NCBI GenBank assembly: GCA_966250865.1
Contig: CBINIT010000002.1
Span: 1-57,224 of the forward strand
Direction: 5' to 3'
Origin: CAYGGE01 sp966250865
Lineage (GTDB): Bacteria; Patescibacteriota; UBA1384; CAYGGE01
DNA length: 57,224 nt
Shown here: positions 23,321-32,511 of the stretch, piece after piece
Numbering within the stretch: the stretch's first letter is position 1
Layout: each line of letters opens with the position of its first letter
Notes under the pieces: generated by a model
What the model was told of the DNA's origin: nothing
Seen by the model: only the letters and a program-made list of their open reading frames with translations
Database searches by the model: none
Program-made: the position numbers and the translations under genes

Positions 23321-23350
23321 AAATGTAAAGTTAACTTTACATTTTGTCAA
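23321..23350 (-). promoter_or_regulatory. clpB promoter with embedded palindromic operator
   Basis: Minus strand TTGACA (23345-23350), 17 nt, TACATT (23322-23327). Between and over these is a perfect 24-nt palindrome (23321-23344), with half-site AAATGTAAAGTT. It is not the CIRCE, HAIR or CtsR consensus as I know them, so a different repressor would bind. A direct repressor role is inferred from position. Confidence 0.75.
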
Positions 23351-23371
23351 CACCTAGGAGTGTAAACGCAC

Positions 23372-23404
23372 GAACGCGCTACCCTTTGCTAGGGTAGCGC
23401 GTTC
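23372..23404. terminator. 14-bp hairpin between the ROK kinase and the clpB promoter
   Basis: GAACGCGCTACCCT pairs perfectly with AGGGTAGCGCGTTC around a 5-nt loop. It lies 15 bp beyond the ROK stop and upstream of the clpB promoter. T-runs are poor on both sides, so it may work by strength of the stem only. Confidence 0.55.
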
Positions 23405-23419
23405 GACCCTCGTGCTGTA

Positions 23420-24262
23420 CTACGCATCAAAGGAGAGTAAGGCGAGGCAGCCAAGCGTTCCAGCCGTCTCGCCGTGCTTGGAGAGCCTAATAACGGGCGG
23501 TCTCACTACAGACATCTGACTGACAACCAATGTCTGTAACTGTGGGAGTAACCCACACTGCTTTGCGGCGATGCCGCCGCTGAATACTACCAGCGGTACT
23601 GGCTGACAGGTGACTATATTCCGAATGCCGGTAGCCAGGTCAGTGAGCACTTCAAGCCACTCTTCACCTTCGAGCCGTTCACCTGGCTTTCCGAAGCGAG
23701 CAGGGAGTTTCTTTCCGCCGACAAGGGCTTCCAAGCAGTCGAGCTGACCACAATTGCAGCGCAGACCACTGCCTGGTCGTACCACTTGATGGCCGGGTTC
23801 ACCAGGGTAGGTTTTTGGTTTGCCGTTCTCCCAGCGGATAAGGCAGCCGCCAACGCCACTGCCCCAGATCATTCCCCAGAAGTCTTGATTTGCTGGGAGA
23901 TCGCCATAAATGGCATCTCCCAGAGCCGAAGTTTCGGCGTCGTTGCCGAGGACAACCCGAATCCCGAGCGACTGACTCAGGGTTTGGGCGATCGGTTGGT
24001 TTACCCATTTACCCAGGTTGCCGGAGCCGATGAGCGTCTGACGCATGGGGTCGACTTTGCCAGCGACCCCGATACCCAGCTCAACTGCTGATCCCGCTAC
24101 CTCGCGTTCGATTGCCTGAATGGCAGACACGATCGCGGCGGCAGTAGGGTCGAATTCGAGAGTTGTGGTGAACTCTCTACGGCCAGCTTCCTGGCCCTCT
24201 GAGTAAGAGGCGACACGCGTGTTGGTGGCGCCTACGTCTACCCCGAACTTGAGATGCTTCAT
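23420..24262 (-). CDS. ROK-family sugar kinase
   Basis: 280 residues. ATP-binding DVGATNTRVASY near residue 9, catalytic Asp in GNDAETSALGDA near 105, and the ROK zinc motif GLRCNCGQLDCLEAL near 175 (with a preceding His). Glucokinase-like activity is typical, but ROK enzymes vary in sugar. G+C and codon use look higher than in clpB and recG next door, as in pyrEF. It is monocistronic, with a strong hairpin after the stop. Confidence 0.88.
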   Translation of the reverse strand: MKHLKFGVDVGATNTRVASYSEGQEAGRREFTTTLEFDPTAAAIVSAIQAIEREVAGSAVELGIGVAGKVDPMRQTLIGSGNLGKWVNQPIAQTLSQSLGIRVVLGNDAETSALGDAIYGDLPANQDFWGMIWGSGVGGCLIRWENGKPKTYPGEPGHQVVRPGSGLRCNCGQLDCLEALVGGKKLPARFGKPGERLEGEEWLEVLTDLATGIRNIVTCQPVPLVVFSGGIAAKQCGLLPQLQTLVVSQMSVVRPPVIRLSKHGETAGTLGCLALLSFDA

Positions 24263-24367
24263 GGTACTAAATTCTGGCGATAGATGTTCTTTTAGCTCTC
24301 AATGTAAGCCAGAAAGTAAGTGATTTATACCATATATGAATGTATTTGTACATTCTTTCAGTCAAAT

Positions 24368-24398
24368 AAAAATACTCATTGTAAAAATGAGTATTTTT
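24368..24398 (-). terminator. Terminator of the recG-comEA-tRNA-Leu transcript
   Basis: AAAAATACTCAT pairs with ATGAGTATTTTT, a 12-bp perfect stem with A/T arms that also act as the U-run. Confidence 0.85.
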
Positions 24399-24401
24399 AT
24401 T

Positions 24402-24485
24402 TGGTGCCGAGGAGAGGACTCGAACCTCCACGGGTTGCCCCACCAGCTCCTAAGGCTGGCGTGTCTACCATTTCACCACCTCGGC
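24402..24485 (-). tRNA. tRNA-Leu (TAG)
   Basis: 84 nt with a long variable arm, as expected for Leu. Acceptor GCCGAGG with CCTCGGC, discriminator A, encoded CCA. Anticodon loop CTTAGGA gives anticodon TAG, reading CTA. It lies 7 bp beyond comEA on the same strand and is followed by a strong terminator. Confidence 0.97.
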
Positions 24486-24492
24486 ACGGTTG

Positions 24493-24933
24493 TCACTCCC
24501 ATACTACTTTAGCTACGATCTCAGTCAATGACTTTGAGCCGATACCTTTGATTTTCTCAAGGTCTTCTACCGAACTAATCTCCCCAATGTCTCGTAAAGC
24601 GATAATCTGCTCGGCTCGCTTTTCGCCTATTCCTGGCAAACTCTCCAGCTCAGTAGCCGTTGCTACTCGTAGATTGATCGGTCCGCTTGAGAGCGTTTCG
24701 CTCTTCATTTTTGCAGAAGGCTCAAACGATTCAACTGCCTGTGACTCGAGTATGTCAAGTTGCTTGGCGATAATCGGATTAGTTGTAGTTTCCTTACTCT
24801 GTGCTGGTGAGATTTGTGTCATCCGATATGCTAAGTAACCAATCAGCACAACGAGAACGCCAAAACTATAAGGGAATATTTTATCGAAAAGGTGCTGGCG
24901 CCTATGCCAAATGCTGTGCTCGGTCGGCATCAT
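24493..24933 (-). CDS. comEA: ComEA-like helix-hairpin-helix protein
   Basis: 146 residues. An N-terminal cytoplasmic stretch, one membrane helix (about 23-40), a Ser/Thr/Lys linker and a C-terminal double helix-hairpin-helix (about 82-145) with the LESLPGIGEKRAEQIIALR and LEKIKGIGSKSLTEI hairpins. ComEA binds incoming DNA at the cell surface during natural transformation. Competence genes are typical of reduced, exchange-dependent bacteria. It overlaps recG by 32 bp and is co-transcribed with it. Confidence 0.88.
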   Translation of the reverse strand: MMPTEHSIWHRRQHLFDKIFPYSFGVLVVLIGYLAYRMTQISPAQSKETTTNPIIAKQLDILESQAVESFEPSAKMKSETLSSGPINLRVATATELESLPGIGEKRAEQIIALRDIGEISSVEDLEKIKGIGSKSLTEIVAKVVWE

Positions 24934-26938
24934 TCACCTTCTCACGAAGTAGCGGATACTTTTCTAATCCATTATCGATGACCGATACAGCTACGTTTTT
25001 GGCGCGCTGTATCATATCTATATCAGATAACCGGGCAATTTTCAACCCAGAAAGGCCCGATTGTTCTAAGCCAAGTAACTGTCCCGGTCCGCGTAACTCT
25101 AGATCAAGTTCAGCGATGGCGAAGCCATTGTCGGTACCGGCAAAGGCTCGCAGACGTTCAAAGATTGTCGGATTTTGTGTATCGGTAAATACAAAGCAGT
25201 ATGATTGGTGCTCGCCACGGCCTACTCGTCCTCGAAACTGATGCAGCTGAGCAAGACCAAAGCGATCAGCGCCCTCAATCATCATGACGGATGCGTTAGG
25301 TATATCGATCCCAACCTCAATAACCGCAGTTGAAACGAGAATGTCTATTCTCCCAGCCTTAAACTGCTGCATTACCTCGTCTTTTTCCTTGGGCTTCATC
25401 TTGCCATGCAGGAGGCCAACCTTTAGCTCAGGAAAGATATGCTTGCTCAACTTTTCGTATTCAGCCGTAGCCGTTTTCTTTTCATCAAGCTGTAATGCTA
25501 ACTGGCCTGTCGTTTCGTATGGGCTATCTTTCGCTTCAACCAGCGGGCAAACCACAAATGCTTGACGACCGTTGCGGATCTGCTGTCGAATGAAGTCATA
25601 GGCCTGTTTTCGATGCGTTGGATCAACGAAGCGAGTGATAATCGGTTGACGGCCCGGTACGGTTTGGAGGGTTGAGATATCCAGGTCGCCATAAATGGTT
25701 AACGCGAGAGTGCGGGGAATCGGTGTTGCTGTCATGGCAAGGAAATGGGGAGTAAGCTGCTGATTCTCCCCGACTAGTTTATTTCGTTGCTTCACGCCAA
25801 AACGGTGCTGCTCATCAACGATAATGAGGCCAAGCTTTTCAAATCGAACCTTCTCTTGAATGAGTGCTTGAGTCCCAATAATTAAATCATAGGTATTCAC
25901 TGCAGTACCAATCTTCGCGCTAGTGCTCCCAGTGAGTAGACAAACCTTTACGCCAAAAGGCTCCAGTAAAGCTTGGCATGTTTTATGGTGTTGATTGGCC
26001 AAAATCTCAGTAGGTGCCATCCAAACAGAGCGGTACCCATTTTTCATGGTGACAAAGGCGGCAATGGCACCGACAACTGTTTTGCCGCTGCCGACATCGC
26101 CTTCAACGAGACGATTCATGGGTCTCGGTTTTTCTAGATCTTGGATAATGTCCCAGCTTGCCTTGCGTTGTGAATCGGTCAGCGAGAAGGGGAGTGAGGC
26201 AATGAGCGACTTCACCTCCTCAATAGATGGCTTGCATTGCGGCGCACGGTTGCGCCCCAGATCCTTCTTGGCGAGCTGAACTTTAGTCATGAGCGTAAAC
26301 AGTTCGTCGAACGCTAAGCGATGCTTTGCAATACCTACCTGTTCTAGCGAGGTAGGGAAGTGAATCATTGAGAAGGCATCGGCAAGAGCAACGAGACGCT
26401 CTTCTTTGCGAATCTCCTCAGGAATATGGTCTTCAGTATGGGCAATAAGGTGTTTGAGCTCAAATATCAGCTTGCGGATCATCTTACTGGTGATGCCTAC
26501 CGTTTCACCATAAACGGCAAGAATCTTGCCTTCACGTTCAATGTCGGGTGATTGCATCGTAAGGTTACCTTTATAATCGCGTTCAACCTTTCCAGAAAAA
26601 AGCCAAGTAGTCCCTTCTTTTAGAAGTCGAACGAGAAACGGTTGGTTGAAAAAGATGAGGGTGAGTTGGCCTGTTTGATCGGCGACGAGGACTCGAGTTA
26701 GTTTAATGCGTTTCTTATACGAAGTTTCGTTTTCAACAGTGAGAATACGGCCTTGGATAATTTGATGTTCATCGGGAACAATTTGATTGATTGTCCGAGG
26801 ATTTGAGTAGTCTTCGTATCGACGAGGATAGTAATGTAAGAGATCATGAACTGTTCGGAGTCCGAGTACGTGAAGACGTTCAGCGACTTTAGGTCCGACG
26901 CCGTACAACTCTTCGATCGGTGTTTGTTCGTTTAACAT
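24902..26938 (-). CDS. recG: ATP-dependent DNA helicase RecG
   Basis: 678 residues from the ATG at 26938. An N-terminal OB wedge domain (PIEELYGVGPKVAERL...), Walker A VEGDVGSGKTVV near residue 285, DEQHRFGVKQR near 385, and the C-terminal motifs STAVIEVGIDIPNAS and GRVGRGEHQSYC. RecG remodels stalled forks and recombination intermediates. An extended -10 (TGC TACACT, minus strand 26945-26950) ends 6 nt before the ATG with no ribosome site, so the mRNA is probably leaderless. comEA and tRNA-Leu follow in the same transcript. Confidence 0.97.
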   Translation of the reverse strand: MLNEQTPIEELYGVGPKVAERLHVLGLRTVHDLLHYYPRRYEDYSNPRTINQIVPDEHQIIQGRILTVENETSYKKRIKLTRVLVADQTGQLTLIFFNQPFLVRLLKEGTTWLFSGKVERDYKGNLTMQSPDIEREGKILAVYGETVGITSKMIRKLIFELKHLIAHTEDHIPEEIRKEERLVALADAFSMIHFPTSLEQVGIAKHRLAFDELFTLMTKVQLAKKDLGRNRAPQCKPSIEEVKSLIASLPFSLTDSQRKASWDIIQDLEKPRPMNRLVEGDVGSGKTVVGAIAAFVTMKNGYRSVWMAPTEILANQHHKTCQALLEPFGVKVCLLTGSTSAKIGTAVNTYDLIIGTQALIQEKVRFEKLGLIIVDEQHRFGVKQRNKLVGENQQLTPHFLAMTATPIPRTLALTIYGDLDISTLQTVPGRQPIITRFVDPTHRKQAYDFIRQQIRNGRQAFVVCPLVEAKDSPYETTGQLALQLDEKKTATAEYEKLSKHIFPELKVGLLHGKMKPKEKDEVMQQFKAGRIDILVSTAVIEVGIDIPNASVMMIEGADRFGLAQLHQFRGRVGRGEHQSYCFVFTDTQNPTIFERLRAFAGTDNGFAIAELDLELRGPGQLLGLEQSGLSGLKIARLSDIDMIQRAKNVAVSVIDNGLEKYPLLREKVNDADRAQHLA

Positions 26939-26985
26939 GTGCCTAGTGTAGCACAAGTTTAGATTAATTATCTCTTAAAACGCAT

Positions 26986-27015
26986 ACAGGGCGCCACCTT
27001 CCGGCGACGCCCTGT
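26986..27015 (-). terminator. Hairpin after the lipoprotein gene
   Basis: ACAGGGCG pairs with CGCCCTGT around a G+C-rich loop. Lies 45 bp past the lipoprotein stop. There is only a weak T-run on the minus strand (ATGCGTTTT), so the call is moderate. Confidence 0.55.
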
Positions 27016-27059
27016 CTCGAATCAGAGTTTCCTCTGGGCACCCATGTGGTGCCAGTGTT

Positions 27060-27983
27060 CTATCGTCGGAGCCATACCTGACCGTCGTGGCGTTCCGGTT
27101 TTCTCCCGGCGACGACTTTATCGTGAATCAGCCACGAGGTCTGCTTTTCGAACTCTACCTTGTAGCGGTAGATCTTGCAGATCTGTCCCGACCAGATAGG
27201 GAGATCAGATGAGTGATCTTCGATATTGCGCTCCGGATGAGTGGAGTCGACCTCAATACGTGTCCACATCTGGTCCCAGCCAAGAGGCCGAGAGGCTGCA
27301 AAGCGGTAGATCGTCTCTCCTCCGACATTCGCGGTAAAAGGCCAGTCGGCGAGTTTGATCTTTCCTTGGCGCAGAGATCTGATCCGCAGCACATGCGGTG
27401 ATACGTCTTTGCCAAGGACGACCCCGAACTCTCCACGTGTCCCTAGCTCTTTCGCTACCTCTTCGAGCGTTGTCCCGGTCGGCATGTAGTCCGGGCTGTA
27501 GGGCTCACCATAGAGGCCGTAGCTTAGTGTGAGGTGTGGCAGGTTTGCGAGGAGCTGTTCCTGATCCAACCTGTTCTCCTTCTGGTCGGACAGTTTGTAG
27601 AGCCGCGCGTTATCGCAGATTACTCCTTCCTTCTCACTGCCGCCGCTAGGGCGGATCTCGCAGAGATAGAGCTGATCCTTGTAGCGAATGCCAGCTACGC
27701 CATCCATCTCGCTCAGCTTCTTGGTTTCTGCTGGTGCGACGGTGAGGGTGACGTCGTTGTCGCGCGCTTCGATCCTGTTGAACTGGTGGCTCTCTTCGTG
27801 CTCAGGCCACGCCAGACGGGCCTTGCTTACCGTCACCGGAATGGGGCCAGTGAACTTCCCCCCGATCAACGGATAAAGGACGTCGCCTTTCGGCGTTGCC
27901 GTAGTCGTAGTCGCCTGCTGCGTACAGCCAGCCAGCGATGCTACGGCAAGTGCGAGCACAGCAAGAAACAGCCGGATACTCAT
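27060..27983 (-). CDS. Predicted lipoprotein of unknown function
   Basis: 307 residues from the ATG at 27983, with GGAGG upstream. A signal peptide with lipobox, LALAVASLAGC, places the mature N-terminal Cys near residue 20. The rest has beta-rich, Asp/Arg-rich sequence without a motif I know; two Cys occur in the middle (YLCEIR, VICDN). G+C-rich codon use resembles the ROK and pyr genes. It is monocistronic between recG and the metallopeptidase. An extracellular binding or enzymatic role is possible but unsupported. Confidence 0.7.
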   Translation of the reverse strand: MSIRLFLAVLALAVASLAGCTQQATTTTATPKGDVLYPLIGGKFTGPIPVTVSKARLAWPEHEESHQFNRIEARDNDVTLTVAPAETKKLSEMDGVAGIRYKDQLYLCEIRPSGGSEKEGVICDNARLYKLSDQKENRLDQEQLLANLPHLTLSYGLYGEPYSPDYMPTGTTLEEVAKELGTRGEFGVVLGKDVSPHVLRIRSLRQGKIKLADWPFTANVGGETIYRFAASRPLGWDQMWTRIEVDSTHPERNIEDHSSDLPIWSGQICKIYRYKVEFEKQTSWLIHDKVVAGRKPERHDGQVWLRR

Positions 27984-28160
27984 CGAATCCTCCCGATTTC
28001 GATGCCTGTCACTCCTCGATTGGACGTGACGATTCCAACGTTCCGATTTCCGATAACCAACATACTGCATCAGAAACCCGAAATTAGTTTCGTCTTTTGA
28101 CGAACGCTGCACTGTACCATATTACGGCCAATTCGTCAAGGTATTAACAGGTTTAACTAA

Positions 28161-28190
28161 AGAAGGTAGGCCCCCTCCGACCTACCTTCT
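28161..28190 (-). terminator. Hairpin after the metallopeptidase gene
   Basis: AGAAGGTAGG pairs perfectly with CCTACCTTCT, 10-nt loop CCCCCTCCGA. Only a short T-run follows. Confidence 0.55.
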
Positions 28191-28210
28191 TACCGAATCA
28201 CATAAAACTA

Positions 28211-28849
28211 CTAATCTAGCAAGGCGTGCGCTAATTCAAAGTCTTTACTATCCAAAGCCTTGGCAACACGCTCGAAGATACCATGACCCAGTACAATGTT
28301 GGTCTTCTGCTCCAGTTCGGCAATATGTGGGCCAAAGTAGGCATTCTTTAATTCAGCCATACCGAGTTTGCTGATAAGCCGTCCTACGATCTCTACTTCA
28401 CCTTTATAGGCAGGGCCACCAGCAGTATAAGTATTGGCAACGTATTGGGTAAAACCTTCATTGAGACTTCGGTTCAGTACTGTTTGGCGACCACTGGCAT
28501 TCCAGACTTGCATTTTTAAGCCTGACTTAAGAACTTTAAGCGTTTCGTGTTCAACTGGACCATGGTGACTGGCAGCGTGAACAAGCTCATGGTAAAAAAC
28601 GTTCTCGGTAAGCTCGGTGTCGGCATCTTCAAGAACAGTAGTGTTGATGTGGACCGTGTGACTGTTTGGATTATAGTACGCGGGAACAGCAGCCCGTTTT
28701 GAGCGGTACTGGTCGCTGGATTTCTTCTGATAGGTGAAACTTGAGGTGAATTCAACTTCGAGGGAGTCAAAGACCGACAGGGGAACAGTCCCGTCTAAGT
28801 CAGCTATAACTTGTTCGCGGACCGTTGAAAAGAAAGATTCAAATCTCAC
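28211..28849 (-). CDS. Predicted zinc metallopeptidase (HExxH)
   Basis: 212 residues. The active-site YHELVHAASHH near residue 87 gives HExxH, and a downstream LNEGFTQYVANTY near 130 supplies a Glu as in gluzincins. There is no signal peptide or membrane segment, so it looks cytoplasmic unless exported otherwise. An AAGGAGG site precedes the start. It diverges from the big surface-protein gene across 169 bp. The substrate is unknown. Confidence 0.75.
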   Translation of the reverse strand: MRFESFFSTVREQVIADLDGTVPLSVFDSLEVEFTSSFTYQKKSSDQYRSKRAAVPAYYNPNSHTVHINTTVLEDADTELTENVFYHELVHAASHHGPVEHETLKVLKSGLKMQVWNASGRQTVLNRSLNEGFTQYVANTYTAGGPAYKGEVEIVGRLISKLGMAELKNAYFGPHIAELEQKTNIVLGHGIFERVAKALDSKDFELAHALLD

Positions 28850-29018
28850 GTATCAGCCTCCTTAGGCACAGTTTGGAGGATCTGACAAAAAATGTCAACA
28901 AGCAAGCTATGCTTGTTATAAACCTGTTAAAGTGGAGAGTAGACGAGCGATTACCCCTCTTTTTTGGGCTTCTCGGTGTAGAAGACTTTTGTTATACTGA
29001 GATTTGCAGTAAAGGAGG

Positions 29019-32000
29019 GTGATACTGTTCTACCGCAGACGTTCCCGCTATACACCTGAAGAAGAAATAGTCTGGATCCAGCGCTCAACAAGAACTTGGA
29101 TACCTCTTTTTTTGCATGTCCATAACTGGCTTCGATTGAAGTTGCGTTGGTATTATTTATGGCATTTGCAGCCACTTGCAAAACATCTCCACATCTCGAC
29201 AGCAATCATTGTTGGTCTTACGTTAATCATGAATACTCTTGCCTCGACATTGCTCCTCCCTTCTTCTGTTTACGCGGCTACGAAGGATTGGTCGAGTGAG
29301 TCCGATTGGAGTGCTTGGTCAAGAACTAATACATCCGCTACCGCATTCTCAGGTTCGGTTTCCTTGAGCCCAACAAGTAGCGGATGGAGTCAGATTGCCC
29401 TGGGGCCAACTACGATGCGTAGTGCTTGGGGCGCAGCTGCCGACGATGTTTGGTATGTAGGTGCTGGGGCTGCTACCTATCATTATAATGGTTCCACGCT
29501 GACGCAAATACCATCTTTTGGAAGCCCGACAATTACAGATGATCTCAATGACTTGTGGGGTTTCTCGGCGACTGACATATGGGCAGTCGGCGCCAATGGA
29601 CGCATCGTTCACTATAATGGCACTGACTGGGCGGCGGTTGCTAGTCCGACTACTGACGAACTCAAGGCGATATGGGGAGCTTCTGCCAATGATATTTGGG
29701 CGGTTGGGGCGTCTGGTGGCCAAGCAAATCACTTCATCCATTACAATGGCACTTCTTGGAGCTATGCCACTAGCCCGAGCGGCGACACATGGTCTGGCCT
29801 TTGGGGTAGTTCTGCCTCAGATATTTGGGCACTTGATAGTTTCGGGACATTGTATCATTACGACGGAGACAGTTGGGTGGGGGGATATCTTATCGCTGCC
29901 TCGGGTAATCTTCAAGATGTTTGGACTGCTTCGCCAAGTGCAGCTTGGGCAGTAACCGATCAAGGAGAAATCCTTACGTTTAATGGTACGAGCTGGAGTA
30001 CGGATATTCAGCCACCTACGACCACGTTTAGTTCAATTTGGGGGAGTAGTGCGACTGATATTTGGGCCCTTGGAAGAGACGAATTACTTTCGGATGCAGT
30101 TTTGTACCACTATAACGGTTCGAGCTGGTCCAATGTAGCGAATCCAACAAGTGGAATATTGAGTAAGGTTTGGGGCCTGACGACAGAGGATGTTTGGGCA
30201 GTGGGAAGCGCCGGAGTTTATCACTATACCGCATCGAGTTACGAAACTATGGGGGTCGCCACGGTCGCTTTTGACGGCACGACAAGTACGAGTTGGGATA
30301 GTCTAACAAAGTCAGAGACACTTAATGGGCAAAGCGTACAGTATTATGCTAAATCGTCGAGTTCTGCTAGTTGCCCCACTGGTGGTGGATCAAGCTGGAT
30401 GGACTGGGATGGCCAAATTACCTTTACGGGTGATACCGCTAGCCTGAGCGGATTTTCTGCGAGCCGATATCTTTGCCTCGGAGTCGAGCTTAATGGTAAT
30501 GGAACTACGACACCGCTTATAAGTAGTCTTACGCTCTCATATGCAGGTGGCAGCCCTAGCCCCTCGCCTAGTGTTGCGGCTAGCCCAAGCCCCAGTCCTT
30601 CGCCAACACCCACACCCGTCCCTACTCCAACTCCAAGTAATGCTGCCCCTACTGTCGGCACACTTGGTTCAACAAGCTTGACGAACGGATCTGCTATTGC
30701 CGATGCAGCGCCGGGTGCCTTCACCTTTGTTACTGCCGATACCGACGGGAGCGATACGGTCCAGTATCAAATACAAATCTCTGGAAGCGCCAGCTTTTCG
30801 CCACTGCTTATTGACTATACATCGGCACTCGAAACACCAGGGACAAAATCGTTTACTGTAGGCCAAGCAGCCAGTGGAGGAACGTATGCTGTGGGATCTG
30901 CTTCAACTACGTTAAGTGATGGAAACTACTACTGGCGAGTACGGGCAATCGACAATAGCTCAGCTGCTTCGAGTTACGCTACGGCTAACTCGGGTGGAGT
31001 TGCCTTTAGTGTTGACGCCACTGCACCAGCTATCTCCTCAATTGCAACGAGTGACGTCACTCCAACGCAAGCGATAGTGACATGGATAACCAATGAAGCA
31101 GCCTCCACACAAGTTCAATATGGATTAACGACGAGTTATGGTAGTCAAACCACAGAGACAGATACTAGCCCAAGAGTTACATCGCATACTGCTATGTTGT
31201 CGAGCTTAAGCTGTGGGACAATATACCACTTTCGAGTACTATCGAAGGATAGTTTGGCTAATCAAGGGCTATCTAGCGATCAAGCCATAACTACAACTAG
31301 CTGTCCGGAGCCCGAACCTTCACCCAGTCCGTCTCCGAGCCCCGCTTCTTCACCCTCGCCATCAGCTTCACCTTCATCAACCCCTGCTACCGAGGTATCG
31401 CCTTCACCAAGCCCTTCACTAAGCCCGGAGGTGACACGAGTACCAAAGATTGCGATTGCATCGACACCAACTCCTGACCTGGTGTCCAATGACCCAAGTG
31501 CCTTGCCTTCTTTGGTTGAACAACCAGACCAAAATGTAATCTTAAGCGAGTCGTCGTCTGCTACCGATGAGAGATTTGTATCACCGTCGTGTGATCCCTC
31601 AGTCGTGGCTGGCATAGCGAAGCTACTTGGCCTCGGGCAGACCGATTGTAGTCCAAAGGTTCACGTAGCGATCTCAGTCCGCCTCGACAAGGATCGATTT
31701 AATCCAGCAGAAGTTATTAGCGGATATATTAGCGTTACGAATATCGATAAAGAGAAAGCTGCGCTGTATTTCCCAACTAAGAAACAGGCTGACTACCAAA
31801 TTATCTCAAGCGTGACTGGTAAGACTCTGTACCGCTGGTCTTCAGGGAAGTTCTTTACTCCATTCGGCGTATCAGTCAACCTGAGGCCTGACGGACAGTA
31901 TCATTGGCAGCTTCGGCATGATCCTAGGCGTTTCACTCTTGCTTCCGGTGAGTATCGATTGGCTGCAGAGGTAGTAGGGTATGGTCAGGTTGAAGTTCCG

Positions 32001-32390
32001 CTTATTATTGATGGTAGCGTCGGCTATACGGCAGCGACTGTCGATGCTGTCGCTAGTAATGACAGTCAAGGTCTCCTTGTGACCTGGAAGCGCGATAGCA
32101 AGACAGAAAAAGCTACAAAATTCCAAGTTTACTGTGATGATCAGCTTATCGGGGAAACAGCGGAGACTGAGTTCCTTGATACTGCCTCGAGGTCTACGCA
32201 ATGCAAGTACCGCATAGCCGCCATCGTCGCTGCTGATCTGGCTTTGCCGCCTCCGCCTCAGTCGGCTAAGGTATCTATCCTTGGGACGATTACTGCGGCA
32301 GCGCTATTAGGGCTTATCGGATTATTCATCCTTATCTTGCATCGTCGAAAAGAGGAAGCTGTGGATAAACAGAGTAAGGTAGCTTTTTAA
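29019..32390 (+). CDS. Large surface protein with seven-repeat propeller, Fn3-like domains and C-terminal anchor
   Basis: About 1120 residues. A basic N-terminus leads to a membrane/signal segment (about 62-86, ending VYAA). Residues about 130-410 hold seven repeats with core WG-x-SA-x-DIWAVG and HYNGTSW, about 40 residues each, most likely a seven-bladed propeller. Pro/Ser linkers, a cadherin/Fn3-like region (ISSIATSDVTPTQAIVTW) and a second Pro/Ser linker follow, then a C-terminal membrane helix (ILGTITAAALLGLIGLFIL) and basic tail. A single-pass outward-facing adhesion or sensing role is likely. AAAGGAGG abuts GTG 29019; the in-frame CTG at 29025 has better spacing, so the start is uncertain. 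Confidence 0.8.
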   Translation: MILFYRRRSRYTPEEEIVWIQRSTRTWIPLFLHVHNWLRLKLRWYYLWHLQPLAKHLHISTAIIVGLTLIMNTLASTLLLPSSVYAATKDWSSESDWSAWSRTNTSATAFSGSVSLSPTSSGWSQIALGPTTMRSAWGAAADDVWYVGAGAATYHYNGSTLTQIPSFGSPTITDDLNDLWGFSATDIWAVGANGRIVHYNGTDWAAVASPTTDELKAIWGASANDIWAVGASGGQANHFIHYNGTSWSYATSPSGDTWSGLWGSSASDIWALDSFGTLYHYDGDSWVGGYLIAASGNLQDVWTASPSAAWAVTDQGEILTFNGTSWSTDIQPPTTTFSSIWGSSATDIWALGRDELLSDAVLYHYNGSSWSNVANPTSGILSKVWGLTTEDVWAVGSAGVYHYTASSYETMGVATVAFDGTTSTSWDSLTKSETLNGQSVQYYAKSSSSASCPTGGGSSWMDWDGQITFTGDTASLSGFSASRYLCLGVELNGNGTTTPLISSLTLSYAGGSPSPSPSVAASPSPSPSPTPTPVPTPTPSNAAPTVGTLGSTSLTNGSAIADAAPGAFTFVTADTDGSDTVQYQIQISGSASFSPLLIDYTSALETPGTKSFTVGQAASGGTYAVGSASTTLSDGNYYWRVRAIDNSSAASSYATANSGGVAFSVDATAPAISSIATSDVTPTQAIVTWITNEAASTQVQYGLTTSYGSQTTETDTSPRVTSHTAMLSSLSCGTIYHFRVLSKDSLANQGLSSDQAITTTSCPEPEPSPSPSPSPASSPSPSASPSSTPATEVSPSPSPSLSPEVTRVPKIAIASTPTPDLVSNDPSALPSLVEQPDQNVILSESSSATDERFVSPSCDPSVVAGIAKLLGLGQTDCSPKVHVAISVRLDKDRFNPAEVISGYISVTNIDKEKAALYFPTKKQADYQIISSVTGKTLYRWSSGKFFTPFGVSVNLRPDGQYHWQLRHDPRRFTLASGEYRLAAEVVGYGQVEVPLIIDGSVGYTAATVDAVASNDSQGLLVTWKRDSKTEKATKFQVYCDDQLIGETAETEFLDTASRSTQCKYRIAAIVAADLALPPPPQSAKVSILGTITAAALLGLIGLFILILHRRKEEAVDKQSKVAF

Positions 32391-32421
32391 CAGGTTTAAT
32401 CGAATTACAGGTTTGAACCTA

Positions 32422-32450
32422 TTGACAGGCTATGCTGGTTCACCTATCAT
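32422..32450 (+). promoter_or_regulatory. Promoter of the 68-residue protein gene
   Basis: TTGACA (32422-32427), 17 nt, TATCAT (32445-32450). Several ACAGGT repeats lie around it (near 32391, 32417 and 32470), which could be protein-binding sites. The leader is about 55 nt with an AGGAGGTG ribosome site. Confidence 0.75.
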
Positions 32451-32511
32451 CAGGTCATACAGGTAAATAAGCTAACCTTGTTAGCAGAACTCAGGAAGGA
32501 GGTGAAAGATA

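Noticed and set aside
27213..28100. Plus-strand open frames across the lipoprotein gene
   Set aside because: They are antisense to a gene with a lipobox and ribosome site; high G+C produces long chance frames here.
30344..31615. Minus-strand open frames rich in Gly and Leu across the surface-protein gene
   Set aside because: They mirror the Pro/Ser linker codons of the plus-strand gene and have no initiation signals.
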